A stretch of 64,000 nucleotides of DNA from positions 772,001 to 836,000 of the forward strand of contig NZ_JABTEZ010000001.1 in the NCBI RefSeq assembly GCF_015711605.1. The letters are read 5' to 3'. Below the pieces are notes generated by a model. It was not told the origin of the DNA, did not search any database, and saw only the letters and a program-made list of their open reading frames with translations. This DNA is from Planomonospora sp. ID67723. Lineage in GTDB: Bacteria; Actinomycetota; Actinomycetes; Streptosporangiales; Streptosporangiaceae. Made by a program: the position numbers and the translations under genes. Positions 44,443 through 53,869 of this stretch are shown piece after piece. The number at the start of each line of letters is the position of its first letter. The stretch's first letter is position 1.

Positions 44443-45363
44443 GTGTACCGGTTCCTGCTGACTCCCCGATGGATCGCACTCCACATCGTGGTGCTGCTGG
44501 TCATCCCCGCGTTCGTGTTCCTCGGCCAGTGGCAGTTCGGGCGCTACGAGGAGCGCTCCACCAGCGGCGACCGGATCACCGCCAACCTCGGCGCCCCGCC
44601 GGTCCCCGTCTCATCGCTCACCTCGGCCGGCGGTGCCGTGCCCGAGCGGGACAAGTACCGGACCGTGACGGCCACGGGCACCTTCGACCCGGCCCACCAG
44701 CTCCTCGTACGGCGCCGCGTCCAGAACAGGGCCGTCGGCTTCTACGTGCTCACCCCCCTGATCGTCGGGACCGGTGAGGCCGTGCTGGTGAACCGTGGCT
44801 GGGTCAAGGCGGGCGCCACGGCCGACGCCCTCCCCGACGTCCCCGCGCCGAGTCCGGGTGAGGTAACTGTCACCGGACGGCTACGCCCCGCCGAAACCGA
44901 GGAATCCTCCGGTCTCCGCGACCGGACGGGACTCCCCCCGGGGCAGGTCCTGCTGATCAACACCGCGACGATCGGGAAAGGCCTGCCGTACCGGCTCCTC
45001 GGCGGGTACGTGGAGCTCGTCGAGGAGTCCCCGGCTCCCGCCTCCGCGCCCGAGCCGGTGCCCGCGCCGGACGTGAGCGAGGGAGGCGGGCTCAACCTGG
45101 CCTACGGCGTGCAGTGGTGGCTCTTCATCGGGATCGCGATCGGCGGATGGGTCCTGCTGATCCGCCGCGAGGCCGCCGACCTGAAGGCCGAGGCCGCCCG
45201 GCGAGCCGAGCGGGCGGCGGTGGATGCGGGCGGGGAGACAGACACCCGGACAGAGGCGGAGACAGACGCGGAGACGAACACGCGGACAGACCGGGGAACG
45301 GCTGCCGGCCAGGGGGCTCCGTCGGCTTCGCCGGTCCCGGAGGGGGACCCGACCCGTTCTTGA
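44443..45363 (+). CDS. SURF1-family cytochrome oxidase assembly protein
   Basis: 306 residues from GTG 44443, located by homology (MYRFLLTPRWIALHIVVLLVIPAFVFLGQWQFGRYEER is the N-terminal helix). The typical middle segment has VTATGTFDPAHQLLVRRRVQNRAVGFYVLTPL and VLVNRGWVKAG, and the second membrane helix is WWLFIGIAIGGWVLLIRRE. SURF1 helps assemble cytochrome c oxidase, with heme a insertion proposed. A Glu/Thr-rich tail is added at the C-terminus. A long hairpin follows the stop at once. Confidence 0.9.
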   Translation: MYRFLLTPRWIALHIVVLLVIPAFVFLGQWQFGRYEERSTSGDRITANLGAPPVPVSSLTSAGGAVPERDKYRTVTATGTFDPAHQLLVRRRVQNRAVGFYVLTPLIVGTGEAVLVNRGWVKAGATADALPDVPAPSPGEVTVTGRLRPAETEESSGLRDRTGLPPGQVLLINTATIGKGLPYRLLGGYVELVEESPAPASAPEPVPAPDVSEGGGLNLAYGVQWWLFIGIAIGGWVLLIRREAADLKAEAARRAERAAVDAGGETDTRTEAETDAETNTRTDRGTAAGQGAPSASPVPEGDPTRS

Positions 45364-45403
45364 GGGATTGCTGAGAGCAATGAACATTGCTCTCAGCAAT
45401 CCC
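45364..45403. terminator. 19-bp perfect stem, convergent terminator
   Basis: GGGATTGCTGAGAGCAATG (45364-45382) pairs exactly with CATTGCTCTCAGCAATCCC (45385-45403), starting directly after the SURF1 stop. It has no T-run, so it may act in both directions. A second palindrome, CCGCCTGATCAGGCGG, lies at 45468-45483, just beyond the stop of the convergent minus-strand gene. Confidence 0.85.
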
Positions 45404-45489
45404 CCAAGAAAGGGAGCCCACGGCTTCGGCGCCCTTCTCGGTCGCCGTCGGCCGTCCTCCCGGTGAACCGCCTGATCAGGCGGGGGCCG

Positions 45490-46185
45490 TCATCCGAGCA
45501 GGAGCCCGGCCAGGGCGCCGAGTCCCACGGCGGCGACCGCGGAGGCGATGCCCAGGCCGAGCGAGAGCAGGCAGCCCGTCCTCCCGTCCCACCGGGCGCG
45601 CGGCTCGGGTTCCCGATCGGACAGGTTCCAGCCCGGCCGGGGTTCGAGCAGGAGGAAGAGGATCGCCCCGATCTGCCCGACGGTGAACAGCCAGAACCAG
45701 GCCCACCGGTTGCCCCATCGGGGCGTCGAGCCGAGCATGCCCAGGAAGGTGACGCACCAGGCCGCGCCGACCGCCCAGGCTCCCAGGGTCACGGGAACGC
45801 GGAACGGCCAGTTGGGGAAGATCCCTCTGGAGCCGGAGGCCGCCTCCTCCTTGTTCACACGGGCCGACGTGGCGCCGATCTCCCGCCGGAACTGCTTCAC
45901 GGAGTAGACCTCCGGGCCGTCCCCGACCGGCAGTCCTTGGACCTCGTGCCAGACCAGCGGCCCTTCGGACCAGACCAGGTGGAGGACATCGCCTCCCTGC
46001 TGCCGGTAGACGACCTGGGAGACCCGGTCGGCCTGCGCCGCCGCACGGAACTCACCCAGCGTGCGGCCGGAGGGCGCGGTGCTCAGCGCGACGATGAGGG
46101 CGCCGGCGAGCAGCAGGACGAGCAGGATGATCCGCACCGCGAGCCCCAGGACCTTCCACAGAGGGCGCAGCCGCTCGGTCTCCAT
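45490..46185 (-). CDS. Hypothetical membrane protein, paralogue 1
   Basis: 231 residues: an N-terminal helix (about 12-35), an extracytoplasmic domain (GEFRAAAQADRVSQVVYRQQGGDVLHLVWSEGPLVWHEV), and three C-terminal helices (about 130-152, 163-180, 205-230) with the motif RWGNRWAWFWLFTVGQIGAILFLLLEP. The same plan and the AWFWxF...LLEP motif recur in the gene 21 bases upstream, so the two arose by duplication. Function unknown. Confidence 0.75.
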   Translation of the reverse strand: METERLRPLWKVLGLAVRIILLVLLLAGALIVALSTAPSGRTLGEFRAAAQADRVSQVVYRQQGGDVLHLVWSEGPLVWHEVQGLPVGDGPEVYSVKQFRREIGATSARVNKEEAASGSRGIFPNWPFRVPVTLGAWAVGAAWCVTFLGMLGSTPRWGNRWAWFWLFTVGQIGAILFLLLEPRPGWNLSDREPEPRARWDGRTGCLLSLGLGIASAVAAVGLGALAGLLLG

Positions 46186-46206
46186 CTCTCCATTACTACC
46201 CGACGG

Positions 46207-46926
46207 TCAGGCCGCGGCGAGGCCCAGACCGAGCGCGACGGTCACGGCGATCACGAACCCGCCCGTCCCGTCGATCCGGTGCCTGGCCGGCAGCGGCTCG
46301 TACGGCCCGTGCCGGAGCGGGTACGGCTCCAGCAGGACGTAGAGGAACGACCCACCGGTGAGGAACATCCAGAACCAGGCGGGACGGCTGGCGTAGCGGT
46401 GGTCCCGGCGGGTGAGCATGAGGAGCCAGGCCAGCACCTCGGCCGCCATCGCGACCGGTGCGAACGGCTCCCACCACCGGCCGTAGGCGGGTGAGCCCGG
46501 CGACAGGCCCAGCGGCCCCCTGCCGCCCCCGGCCCGCACGATCTCCACCGAGGGGTCCGCGGCGGCCCGCACCCGGGACAGGAAGGCCTCCTGGCGGCGC
46601 TCCAGGGCCTCCGGGACCAGCCTGGTGGTCTCGGGATCCCAGACGTCGCCGGGCTGGTCGAATCGGGCCTGGCTCCAGGAGAGCGGGCCGTGCGACCACG
46701 TCAGGGTCCCGTAGGCGGGCCAGCTGCCGTCGTATACGACCTTGGTCACGCCTCCTGCCCGCAGGTCGCCGATGAGCTCCTCGGCGTCGCGGAGGGGCGG
46801 GGCCTGGTTCAGGTGGACGACCACGGTGGAGAGCGCGAGGACGAACAGCAGCGCGAGGCGCACGCCGTACGGGATCCCGCCCGTCCGTGTCACGGCACCC
46901 GCCCGCACCGGAACGACCGTCACCAT
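46207..46926 (-). CDS. Hypothetical membrane protein, paralogue 2
   Basis: 239 residues with the same architecture as 45490-46185: helix at about 24-40, domain with LIGDLRAGGVTKVVYDGSWPAYGTLTWSHGPLSWSQARF, then three helices with PAWFWMFLTGGSFLYVLLEPYPL. A partner paralogue is encoded 21 bases downstream, suggesting a two-subunit complex. Function unknown. Confidence 0.75.
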   Translation of the reverse strand: MVTVVPVRAGAVTRTGGIPYGVRLALLFVLALSTVVVHLNQAPPLRDAEELIGDLRAGGVTKVVYDGSWPAYGTLTWSHGPLSWSQARFDQPGDVWDPETTRLVPEALERRQEAFLSRVRAAADPSVEIVRAGGGRGPLGLSPGSPAYGRWWEPFAPVAMAAEVLAWLLMLTRRDHRYASRPAWFWMFLTGGSFLYVLLEPYPLRHGPYEPLPARHRIDGTGGFVIAVTVALGLGLAAA

Positions 46927-47251
46927 GTCTGCATTCCTCCCCGAAGCACCGGCACCCGCGCCAGGGTACGGTCCATGACCTGGCCGGTAAGACGGATCCG
47001 CCGGTGCTGGACCGGCGCCCCGGGAAGCTACCTTGCCGCCCCAAACCTACATTTCCCGTAAAGTTCTGATATTCCACCGCCCAGCGGGTAGAGAGCGTCC
47101 CCAGGGCTCGCGACGAGCGGCACCCGCCCGGCGGGTCCGAGCCCCCGGGGCCGCCGCCCTTTCCCCCTCCGGCGGCCCCGGGGCACATCCGGCACCAACA
47201 CGAGACCTGGTGGCTTGTTCAGTGTTATGCCAGCCCCGTACCGTTAATCAC
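46927..47251. other. Divergent intergenic region
   Basis: The 325 bases separate the membrane-protein pair from the amidohydrolase. An AT-rich patch around 47045-47075 may hold promoters. An in-frame upstream extension of the amidohydrolase (47033-47251) has no ribosome site and looks non-coding. Confidence 0.45.
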
Positions 47252-48448
47252 GTGACGACGCCGCTGCTGCCCGATCCCGAGCCCAGGCGGCGGGACTATG
47301 TGATCATCTCTGCCGACGACCACCTGATCGAGCCGCCCGACATGTTCGAGGGACGGCTTCCGGACAAATACGCAGAGCTCGCTCCCAAGGTGGTCGAGAC
47401 CGACTCCGGCCACCAGGTCTGGCGCTACGGCGGGGCCACCTACCCGTGCGCCGGGATCGACGTCGGCGCGGGGCTCCCCCGCGAGCAGTGGACGCTCGAC
47501 CCGGTCCGGTTCGAGCACATGCGGCCGGGCTGCCACGACATCGAGGCCCGGATCGAGGACATGGACCGCGGCGGCGTCTGGGCTGCGCTCTGCTTCCCCG
47601 GCATGCTGGCCGGCCAGGCAGGGATGGTCTTCTCCAGGACCCGCGACCAGGAGCTGGGTCTGGCGGTCCTGCGGGCCTGGAACGAATGGCACGTCGAGGT
47701 CTGGGCGGGCACCTACCCCGAGCGGATCATCGCCCTGCAGCTGCCCTGGCTGCCCGACCCCGAGATCGCCGCCAAGGAGATCCGCGACAACGCCTCCAAG
47801 GGCTTCAAGGCCGTGCTCTTCCCCGAGTTCCCCGCGCGGCTGCGCCTGCCCTCGATCCACAGCGACCACTGGGACCCGTTCTTCCGCGCCTGCGAGGAGA
47901 CCGGCACGGTCGTCTGCCTGCACACCGGGACCGGGTCCTGGACCCCCGTGCCGTCCACCGACACCCCCATCGAGGCGATCACCACGCTCGTGCCGGCCAG
48001 CGCCATGTTCGCCTGCGCCGACTGGCTCTGGTCGGGCGTGCCGCTGCGCTTCCCCGCGCTCCGGATCCTGATCGTGGAGGGCGGGGTGGGCTGGCTGCCG
48101 ATGCTGGCCGAGCGGGCCGACTACGCGCTGGACCACCCGGTCGCCGGGGAGGCCTCCTGGGACGGCGGGCTGAAGCCCAGTGAGGTGCTGCGCCGCAACT
48201 TCTTCTTCGGCACGCTCAACGACCACGCGCTGTCAGGCGTGCGCCTGGCGGTCGGCCTGGAGCACGTGCTGCTGGAGAGCGGCTACCCGCACTCCGACTC
48301 CACCTGGCCCGACACGCAGCAGTCCGTCACCCGCACCATGGGCAGCCTGCCGCCGGCCGACATCGCCCGGGTGGCCTACGGCAACGCCGCCCGCCTGTTC
48401 GGCCACCCGCTCCCGTCCCGCGCCTGGCTCAGGATGGAACAGCTCTGA
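47252..48448 (+). CDS. Amidohydrolase-2 family TIM-barrel protein
   Basis: 398 residues from GTG 47252. The metal-binding N-terminal SADDHLIEPP, then WAALCFPGM, the central His in VVCLHTGTGSW, and the C-terminal Asp in ESGYPHSDSTWPDT fit PF04909 enzymes (decarboxylases and hydrolases such as ACMSD relatives). The substrate is unknown. Its 3-prime end overlaps the convergent DUF1232 gene by 20 bases. Confidence 0.87.
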   Translation: MTTPLLPDPEPRRRDYVIISADDHLIEPPDMFEGRLPDKYAELAPKVVETDSGHQVWRYGGATYPCAGIDVGAGLPREQWTLDPVRFEHMRPGCHDIEARIEDMDRGGVWAALCFPGMLAGQAGMVFSRTRDQELGLAVLRAWNEWHVEVWAGTYPERIIALQLPWLPDPEIAAKEIRDNASKGFKAVLFPEFPARLRLPSIHSDHWDPFFRACEETGTVVCLHTGTGSWTPVPSTDTPIEAITTLVPASAMFACADWLWSGVPLRFPALRILIVEGGVGWLPMLAERADYALDHPVAGEASWDGGLKPSEVLRRNFFFGTLNDHALSGVRLAVGLEHVLLESGYPHSDSTWPDTQQSVTRTMGSLPPADIARVAYGNAARLFGHPLPSRAWLRMEQL

Positions 48449-48767
48449 TGCGCGTCCTCTCCCAGTCGACGTAGCGGCCGCTCTCGCCGAGCAGCGAGCC
48501 CATCAGCCACAGGAAGACTCCGAAGTCGTCGGCCACCCCGACGAGCAGCAGGAACTCCGGGATGACGTCCACCGGCGAGAGGATGTAGAGCACGCCGAGG
48601 CCCATCATGGCCAGCCTGCCCCTTCCCATGCCGGGGTAGGTGCCGTTCAGCACCGCGCCGACGAGCCGGGGGACCGCCCGCAGCCGGGCTCCGATGCCGG
48701 GTGACCCCTGCCCCGCCACGTCCCTGTACGCCCGCCAGGCCTGTGCCGCCCGCGCCGCCTTAACCAT
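48429..48767 (-). CDS. DUF1232 (YkvA-like) membrane protein
   Basis: 112 residues. ATG 48767 has GAGGAGG six bases upstream, so the seven-codon-longer frame is rejected. The family motif is VLYILSPVDVIPEFLLLVGVADDFGVFLWLM, with two short membrane helices. Function unknown. It overlaps the amidohydrolase 3-prime end. Confidence 0.85.
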   Translation of the reverse strand: MVKAARAAQAWRAYRDVAGQGSPGIGARLRAVPRLVGAVLNGTYPGMGRGRLAMMGLGVLYILSPVDVIPEFLLLVGVADDFGVFLWLMGSLLGESGRYVDWERTRIRAVPS

Positions 48768-48897
48768 CGGAACCTCCTCGCAGAACACGCTCGTCGGCCG
48801 CGTCCCCTACCCGGCCTGCTCACGACATAACGCGTGGCCGCGCTCCCTGGTTCCGCGCGGCTCCCGCCATCCGGTTCCGGACGGCGGGAGCCCGGCC

Positions 48898-49866
48898 TCA
48901 GCCCGCGCTGGGGGCCAGATCCCGCACGGCCTGCGCGATGGGCACCTCGCCCCCGGGGATGGGAGCGAGCACCGGGGTGTTCAGCCCGTTATCGACGTAC
49001 TCCCGGATCCTGGCCCGGCAGGTGGCCGCGTCACCGTGCACGATCAGCGCGTCCACCACCTCGTCGGGGATGGCCTTGAGCGCCGCCTGCCGGTCCCCCG
49101 CTGCCCACGCCTCGTGCATCGGCCGCAGGATCTCACCGCGCCCCAGCCAGTCGTGGAAGGCCGCGTAGACCGGGACGGTCAGGTAGCTGGCCAGCATCCA
49201 CCGGCCCAGTTCCCTGACCTTGTCGGCGTCCTCGCTGACGCAGACGAACAGGCGGGCGATCAGCTCGGTCTCCGGGCCGATCTCCGCGCGGACCTTCCGC
49301 ACGTCCTGCGGGGAGAGCCAGTTGGTGATCGCGCCGTCGGCCTCCTCGGCGGCCAGCTTGAGCATCCGGGGGCGCAGCGCCGCCAGGACGATCTTCGGCT
49401 GGACCTTGGGGGCGCGCTCCAGCTTGAACCCCTTGATCTCGAACGTCTCGTACTTCTCGGTGACCTTCTCACCGGCCAGCGCCTTCTTCAGGAAGCGCAG
49501 GGTGTCGCGGGTGCGGGCGAACGGCTTGGTGAACTCCCCGGCGTTCCAGCGCTCCACGATGGCCGGTGAGGAGGCCCCGATGCCCAGCACGAACCGGTCC
49601 GGCGCGAGGTCGGCGAGAGTGGCCGCCGACATGGCCAGCAGGCCGGGTCCCCGGGTGGAGACCGGGACGATCGCGCTGCCGAGTCGGAGGCCGGGAGCCC
49701 ACTCGGCGGCCAGGGCGAGCGGCGTGAAGCCGTCGACGCCGTTGACCTCGGCCGACCACACGTCGGTGTAGCCGAGGTCGGGGAGCTCGGCGACGAGCTC
49801 CTTGGATCCGGCCAGTGAGCGGTCGTAGAAGGGGACCGTCATCCCCCAGCGTGCGCCCGTCGCCAT
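48898..49866 (-). CDS. LLM-class F420-dependent oxidoreductase
   Basis: 322 residues from ATG 49866, placed by GGGAGG eight bases upstream (a further ATG at 49881 is possible). Motifs: WSAEVNGVDGFTPLALAAEW, RLGSAIVPVSTRGPGLLAM, APDRFVLGIGASSPAIVERWN and PKIVLAALRPRMLKLAAEEADGAI, typical of actinobacterial F420 enzymes. It probably reduces or oxidises a carbonyl or alcohol substrate. It follows a TetR gene in the same direction, with two palindromes between them. Confidence 0.9.
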   Translation of the reverse strand: MATGARWGMTVPFYDRSLAGSKELVAELPDLGYTDVWSAEVNGVDGFTPLALAAEWAPGLRLGSAIVPVSTRGPGLLAMSAATLADLAPDRFVLGIGASSPAIVERWNAGEFTKPFARTRDTLRFLKKALAGEKVTEKYETFEIKGFKLERAPKVQPKIVLAALRPRMLKLAAEEADGAITNWLSPQDVRKVRAEIGPETELIARLFVCVSEDADKVRELGRWMLASYLTVPVYAAFHDWLGRGEILRPMHEAWAAGDRQAALKAIPDEVVDALIVHGDAATCRARIREYVDNGLNTPVLAPIPGGEVPIAQAVRDLAPSAG

Positions 49867-49892
49867 CGTGCTGCCTCCCATGGTCCCTCTGT

Positions 49893-49909
49893 CCAGAATG
49901 ACATTCTGG
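49893..49909. promoter_or_regulatory. Palindrome before the LLM oxidoreductase
   Basis: CCAGAATGACATTCTGG: eight-base arms around a central A, 26 bases before the LLM start codon. Likely a repressor operator. Confidence 0.5.
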
Positions 49910-49952
49910 TGTAGCGTGCCGCACCCGACAGGGGGTCCGTCAACAGGTCGAC

Positions 49953-49972
49953 CATACCAACCGGCCGGTATG
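49953..49972. promoter_or_regulatory. TetR-type operator candidate
   Basis: CATACCAACCGGCCGGTATG: arms CATACC/GGTATG around a CCGG-type centre. It resembles the ATACCRACCGG-YCGGTAT palindromes common at actinobacterial TetR genes (from memory). It lies between the TetR stop and the LLM start. Confidence 0.5.
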
Positions 49973-50010
49973 TCAGAAAGGAGGAGGGGCCGCGGGCCGT
50001 ACCGCCCGGG

Positions 50011-50685
50011 TCAGGAACGCAGCTCGTGGACCCCGGCGATGAAGTCCCGCGCGATCCCCCGCAGGCCCGGCAGCTGGGAGAGCCCGACCAGCCGGTCCAC
50101 CAGCGGCACGGTGAGCTCGATGAGCCGGTAGGTCTTGTGGCAGCCCTCGGAGGTGTCGTGCACCCAGAACAGCACGATCCCCATCGACATCAGCCAGAGC
50201 AGCTCGGGCAGCTCCGCCCTGAGCTCGGCGTCCATCCGGTCCGCCGAACCGTCCACGACCCTGCGGTAGATCGCGATCGAGGACTCCCGGGCGGCCGACG
50301 ACTCGGCGCTGAACGGGCTGAGCGGGTTGGTCGGCTCGGCCGCGTGCTTGAAGAACTTCACCGCGAACTCGTGGTAGGGCTCGGAGACCCGCACCCACTC
50401 CCGGAGCACCCCGCCCAGGCGCCCGGCGAAGGAGCGCTCGGCGGCCAGCAACTCCTGGCACGCCGCCTCGTGCTCGGCCTGCGCCCGGTCGTAGTAGGCC
50501 TGGATCAGCGCTTCCTTGGAGGAGAAGTAGTAGTAGGCGTTGCCCACCGAGACCCCGGCCTCGGCGGCGATGGCCCGCATCGTGGTCGCCTCGTAGCCGC
50601 GCTCGCGGAACAACCGCAGGGCGGTCTCCACGATGATCTCGCGGGTTCTGTCAGATCCCCGGCTCCTCTGGGTCGGCTCGGCCAC
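50011..50685 (-). CDS. TetR-family transcriptional regulator
   Basis: 224 residues. The helix-turn-helix is REIIVETALRLFRERGYEATTMRAIAAEAGVSVGNAYYYFSSKEALI, a standard TetR N-terminus. The effector domain (about 60-215) contains VKFFKHAAEPTNPLSPFS. It probably regulates the downstream LLM oxidoreductase through the palindromes at 49893 and 49953. Confidence 0.93.
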   Translation of the reverse strand: MAEPTQRSRGSDRTREIIVETALRLFRERGYEATTMRAIAAEAGVSVGNAYYYFSSKEALIQAYYDRAQAEHEAACQELLAAERSFAGRLGGVLREWVRVSEPYHEFAVKFFKHAAEPTNPLSPFSAESSAARESSIAIYRRVVDGSADRMDAELRAELPELLWLMSMGIVLFWVHDTSEGCHKTYRLIELTVPLVDRLVGLSQLPGLRGIARDFIAGVHELRS

Positions 50686-50836
50686 GTCGTCACTGTACGG
50701 CCCGCAGCCCTGTTAGGTCAGCGCGGCTCACGGTGATGGACATCACAGGGCAAAGACCGGGCGTCGTGAGGAGACATCGGGCACCGGGGGTGACTTTGCT
50801 GCTGGGAGCGGAAGGGCGACCCGCGACAGAGGATGA

Positions 50837-51367
50837 ATGATGAGGACATTCGCCCGGACCCTGCTCATCCTGCAGGTCTCCTTAGCCGTGCTGCTCCCGC
50901 AGGGTGCCGCAGCGGCCGGGCACCCCGTACGACTCGGCACGGAACGCCCCGCGAGGCTCGGCGCCGAACACCCCGGAGCGCTGCTGAGCCACGCCCAGGC
51001 CTCCAGACGCCTGGCGCGGGCGGGGCTGAGCTGGGTCTCCTCCGGCGGGTGCGCCGACCGGGACAACCGGCGGTGCACCTCCTTCGAGGAACTGCGGGCG
51101 ACCACCCTCAGGAAGGTGATCCGGCTCAAGCGGCGCAGCGGCTGCCCGATCGTCCTGACCGGCGGAACCGAGGCCGGCCACGAACACGGCCGCTACAGCC
51201 ACCGAACCGGTTACAAGGTGGACGTCGCGCACGGCCCGTGCATCGACCGACACATCACGCGCAGGTACCCGTTCGACGGCCTGCGCGACGACGGGGCGCG
51301 GCTCTACCGCGCCGCGCGGGCCCTGTTCGCCCGCACCCCGTCCCACTGGGACATCCTCTTCCGGTGA
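50837..51367 (+). CDS. Secreted M15-like peptidase-fold protein
   Basis: 176 residues with a signal peptide (1-27; FARTLLILQVSLAVLLPQGAAAA). GGTEAGHEHGRYSHRTGYKVDV holds the Glu/His/His/Asp pattern of D-Ala-D-Ala carboxypeptidase/VanY-like (M15) folds, and the conserved ending is SHWDILFR. It presumably acts on peptidoglycan peptides, but the exact metal-ligand set needs alignment. ATG 50837 and ATG 50840 overlap; GAGG lies just upstream. Confidence 0.65.
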   Translation: MMRTFARTLLILQVSLAVLLPQGAAAAGHPVRLGTERPARLGAEHPGALLSHAQASRRLARAGLSWVSSGGCADRDNRRCTSFEELRATTLRKVIRLKRRSGCPIVLTGGTEAGHEHGRYSHRTGYKVDVAHGPCIDRHITRRYPFDGLRDDGARLYRAARALFARTPSHWDILFR

Positions 51368-51433
51368 CCGCGAACGGCTCCGCCCCGGCGTCGTCGCGGA
51401 ACGACGCCGGGGCGGGCCGTACGGTCTGAGGAA

Positions 51434-52507
51434 CTATCCGGCGAGCTCCGCCGCGACCAGCTCGGCGATCTCCGCCGCGTTCAGGGCCGCGCCCTTGCGC
51501 AGGTTGTCGCCGCAGACGAACAGGTCGAGCGTGTTCGGGAAGTCGAGCGCCTGGCGGATCCGGCCCACGTAGGTCGGGTCGGTGCCGACCACGTCCGCCG
51601 GGGTCGGGAAGACGCCGTTGGCCGGGTCGTCCATGACGACCACCGTCGGAGCGGCTTCCAGGATCCGGTGGGCGTCGGCCACGGTGATCTCGCGCTCGAA
51701 GGTCGCGTGCACGGCCAGCGAGTGCGTGGTGATCACCGGGACGCGGACGCAGGTCGCCGAGACCTTCAGGTCGTCGATGCCCAGGATCTTCCGGGACTCG
51801 TTGCGGAGCTTGATCTCCTCGGAGGCCCAGCCGCCGTCCTTGAGCGATCCCGCCCACGGCACGACGTTGAACGCCACCGGGGCCGGGAACGGGGACTCCT
51901 CGTCGCCCAGCTTGTTCTGTAGCGCCTTGCGCACGTCACCGGCGGTCTGCCCCACCGTGCGGTCGCCCGCCAGCGCCTCGACCTCGTCGTAGAGCCGGGC
52001 CGAGCCGGCCACACCCGCGCCGGAGACCGCCTGGTAGGAGGCGACCACCAGCTCGCGCAGGCCGTACTGCTCGTGCAGCGCGCCCATCGCGGCCATCATC
52101 GAGAGCGTGGTGCAGTTCGGGGTGGAGACGATGCCCAGCGGCCGGTTCCGCACGGTCTCGGGGTTGACCTCCGGCACGACCAGCGGAACATCCGGGTTCA
52201 TCCGGAAGGTGCCGGACTTGTCGATGGCCACCGCGCCACGCTCGGCGGCGATCGGCACCCAGACCGCCGAGACCTCGTCGGGGACGTCGAAGATCGCGAT
52301 GTCGACACCGTCGAAGACCTCGGGAGTCAGCTCCTGGACGACCACGTCCTCGCCGCGGACCTGGAGCACCTTGCCCGCGGAACGGGCGGAGGCGACGAGC
52401 TTGATCTCGCCGTAGACGTCCTCACGGGTGGAGATGATGTCGCGCATGACGGTGCCCACCGCACCGGTCGCGCCGATCAGAGCAAGAGTGGGCTTGCGAG
52501 CGCTCAT
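51434..52507 (-). CDS. asd: Aspartate-semialdehyde dehydrogenase
   Basis: 357 residues. It reduces aspartyl phosphate to aspartate semialdehyde for lysine/DAP, threonine and methionine synthesis. NADP-binding [13 protein letters not shown] (about 8-20); catalytic Cys132 in STPNCTTLS; the His-containing [19 protein letters not shown]. The start overlaps the aspartokinase stop (ATGA), the usual ask-asd operon. Confidence 0.97.
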   Translation of the reverse strand: MSARKPTLALIGATGAVGTVMRDIISTREDVYGEIKLVASARSAGKVLQVRGEDVVVQELTPEVFDGVDIAIFDVPDEVSAVWVPIAAERGAVAIDKSGTFRMNPDVPLVVPEVNPETVRNRPLGIVSTPNCTTLSMMAAMGALHEQYGLRELVVASYQAVSGAGVAGSARLYDEVEALAGDRTVGQTAGDVRKALQNKLGDEESPFPAPVAFNVVPWAGSLKDGGWASEEIKLRNESRKILGIDDLKVSATCVRVPVITTHSLAVHATFEREITVADAHRILEAAPTVVVMDDPANGVFPTPADVVGTDPTYVGRIRQALDFPNTLDLFVCGDNLRKGAALNAAEIAELVAAELAG

Positions 52508-53778
52508 CGCCCGGTACCTCCGTAGATCACTGCCTCAACCTGGTCGGCGTCGAGGTCGAACGCGCGGTGCGCGGCGCCGACGGCCGCGTCCACCTCGTCC
52601 TGCCCGACGATCACCGAGATGCGGATCTCCGAGGTGGAGATCATCTCGATGTTCACCCCCGCGTCGGCGAGGGCGGCGAAGAACGTCGCGGTGACGCCGG
52701 GGTGCGAGCGCATGCCCGCGCCGATCAGCGACACCTTCCCGATCTGGTCGTCGAACTGCAGCGACTCGAAACCGATGCGCTCCTGGACCTTCTTCAGAGC
52801 GGTGAGGGCCGTGGAGCCGTCACTCGTGGGAAGCGTGAAGGAGATGTCCGTCCGCCCGGTCGCCGCCGCCGACACGTTCTGAACGATCATGTCGATGTTG
52901 ATCTCGGCGTCCGCCAGCGTTTTGAAGATCGTGGCAGCCTCGCCGACCTTGTCGGGCACCCCGACAACGGTGACCTTGGCCTCGCTCCGGTCGTGCGCGA
53001 CGCCGGAGATGATCGGCTGCTCCATCTCTGTTCCCTCACTGTCGGGGTCGGAGACGACCCACGTGCCTTCCTTGGTGCTGAACGAGCTTCTGACGTGGAT
53101 CGGAAGGTTGAACCGGCGAGCGTACTCGACGCAGCGCAGGTGCAGGATCTTCGCCCCGCAGGCCGCCATCTCCATCATCTCCTCGTAGGAGATCTTGGGG
53201 ATCTTGCGGGCGGTCGGCACGATGCGCGGGTCCGCGGTGAAGATTCCGTCCACGTCGGTGTAGATCTCACACACGTCGGCCTCCAGGGCGGCGGCCAGCG
53301 CCACCGCCGTGGTGTCCGAACCGCCCCGGCCCAGCGTGGTGATGTCCTTGGTGTTCTGCGAGACGCCCTGGAAGCCGGCCACGATCGCGATGTGGCCGAG
53401 GTCGAGGGCCTCGCGGATCCGGCCGGGCGTCACGTCGATGATCCGCGCCTTGCCGTGGGTGGAGTCGGTGATGACGCCGGCCTGGGAGCCGGTGAACGAG
53501 CGCGCCTCGTGACCCAGGTTCGCGATCGCCATCGCCAGCAGCGCCATCGAGATGCGCTCACCCGAGGTGAGCAGCATGTCGAGCTCGCGGCCCGGCGGGA
53601 GCGGGGAGACCTGCTGCGCGAGGTCGAGCAGCTCGTCGGTGGTGTCACCCATCGCGGAGACGACCACCACGACGTCGTTGCCGGCTTTTTTCGTCGCGAC
53701 GATCCGCTGGGCGACCCGCTTGATGCAGGACGCGTCGGCGACGGACGAACCACCGTACTTCTGAACAACGAGCGCCAC
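52504..53778 (-). CDS. ask: Aspartate kinase
   Basis: 424 residues from GTG 53778, supported by GGAG seven bases upstream and the standard start [16 protein letters not shown] (the frame runs on to a TTG at 53796). The kinase domain has [39 protein letters not shown] and [11 protein letters not shown]. Two C-terminal ACT domains (about 270-420) indicate feedback control by lysine and threonine. An internal start for a beta subunit is usual in this family but was not checked here. Confidence 0.96.
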   Translation of the reverse strand: MALVVQKYGGSSVADASCIKRVAQRIVATKKAGNDVVVVVSAMGDTTDELLDLAQQVSPLPPGRELDMLLTSGERISMALLAMAIANLGHEARSFTGSQAGVITDSTHGKARIIDVTPGRIREALDLGHIAIVAGFQGVSQNTKDITTLGRGGSDTTAVALAAALEADVCEIYTDVDGIFTADPRIVPTARKIPKISYEEMMEMAACGAKILHLRCVEYARRFNLPIHVRSSFSTKEGTWVVSDPDSEGTEMEQPIISGVAHDRSEAKVTVVGVPDKVGEAATIFKTLADAEINIDMIVQNVSAAATGRTDISFTLPTSDGSTALTALKKVQERIGFESLQFDDQIGKVSLIGAGMRSHPGVTATFFAALADAGVNIEMISTSEIRISVIVGQDEVDAAVGAAHRAFDLDADQVEAVIYGGTGR

Positions 53779-53869
53779 GAGATGTCTCCGAAGCAATCTA
53801 GGGCTGTGGAGCTCTCAGTCTACTGGCGCGTCGATATGTTCCCCTTGGTTTAGACCACTATGTGGACGA

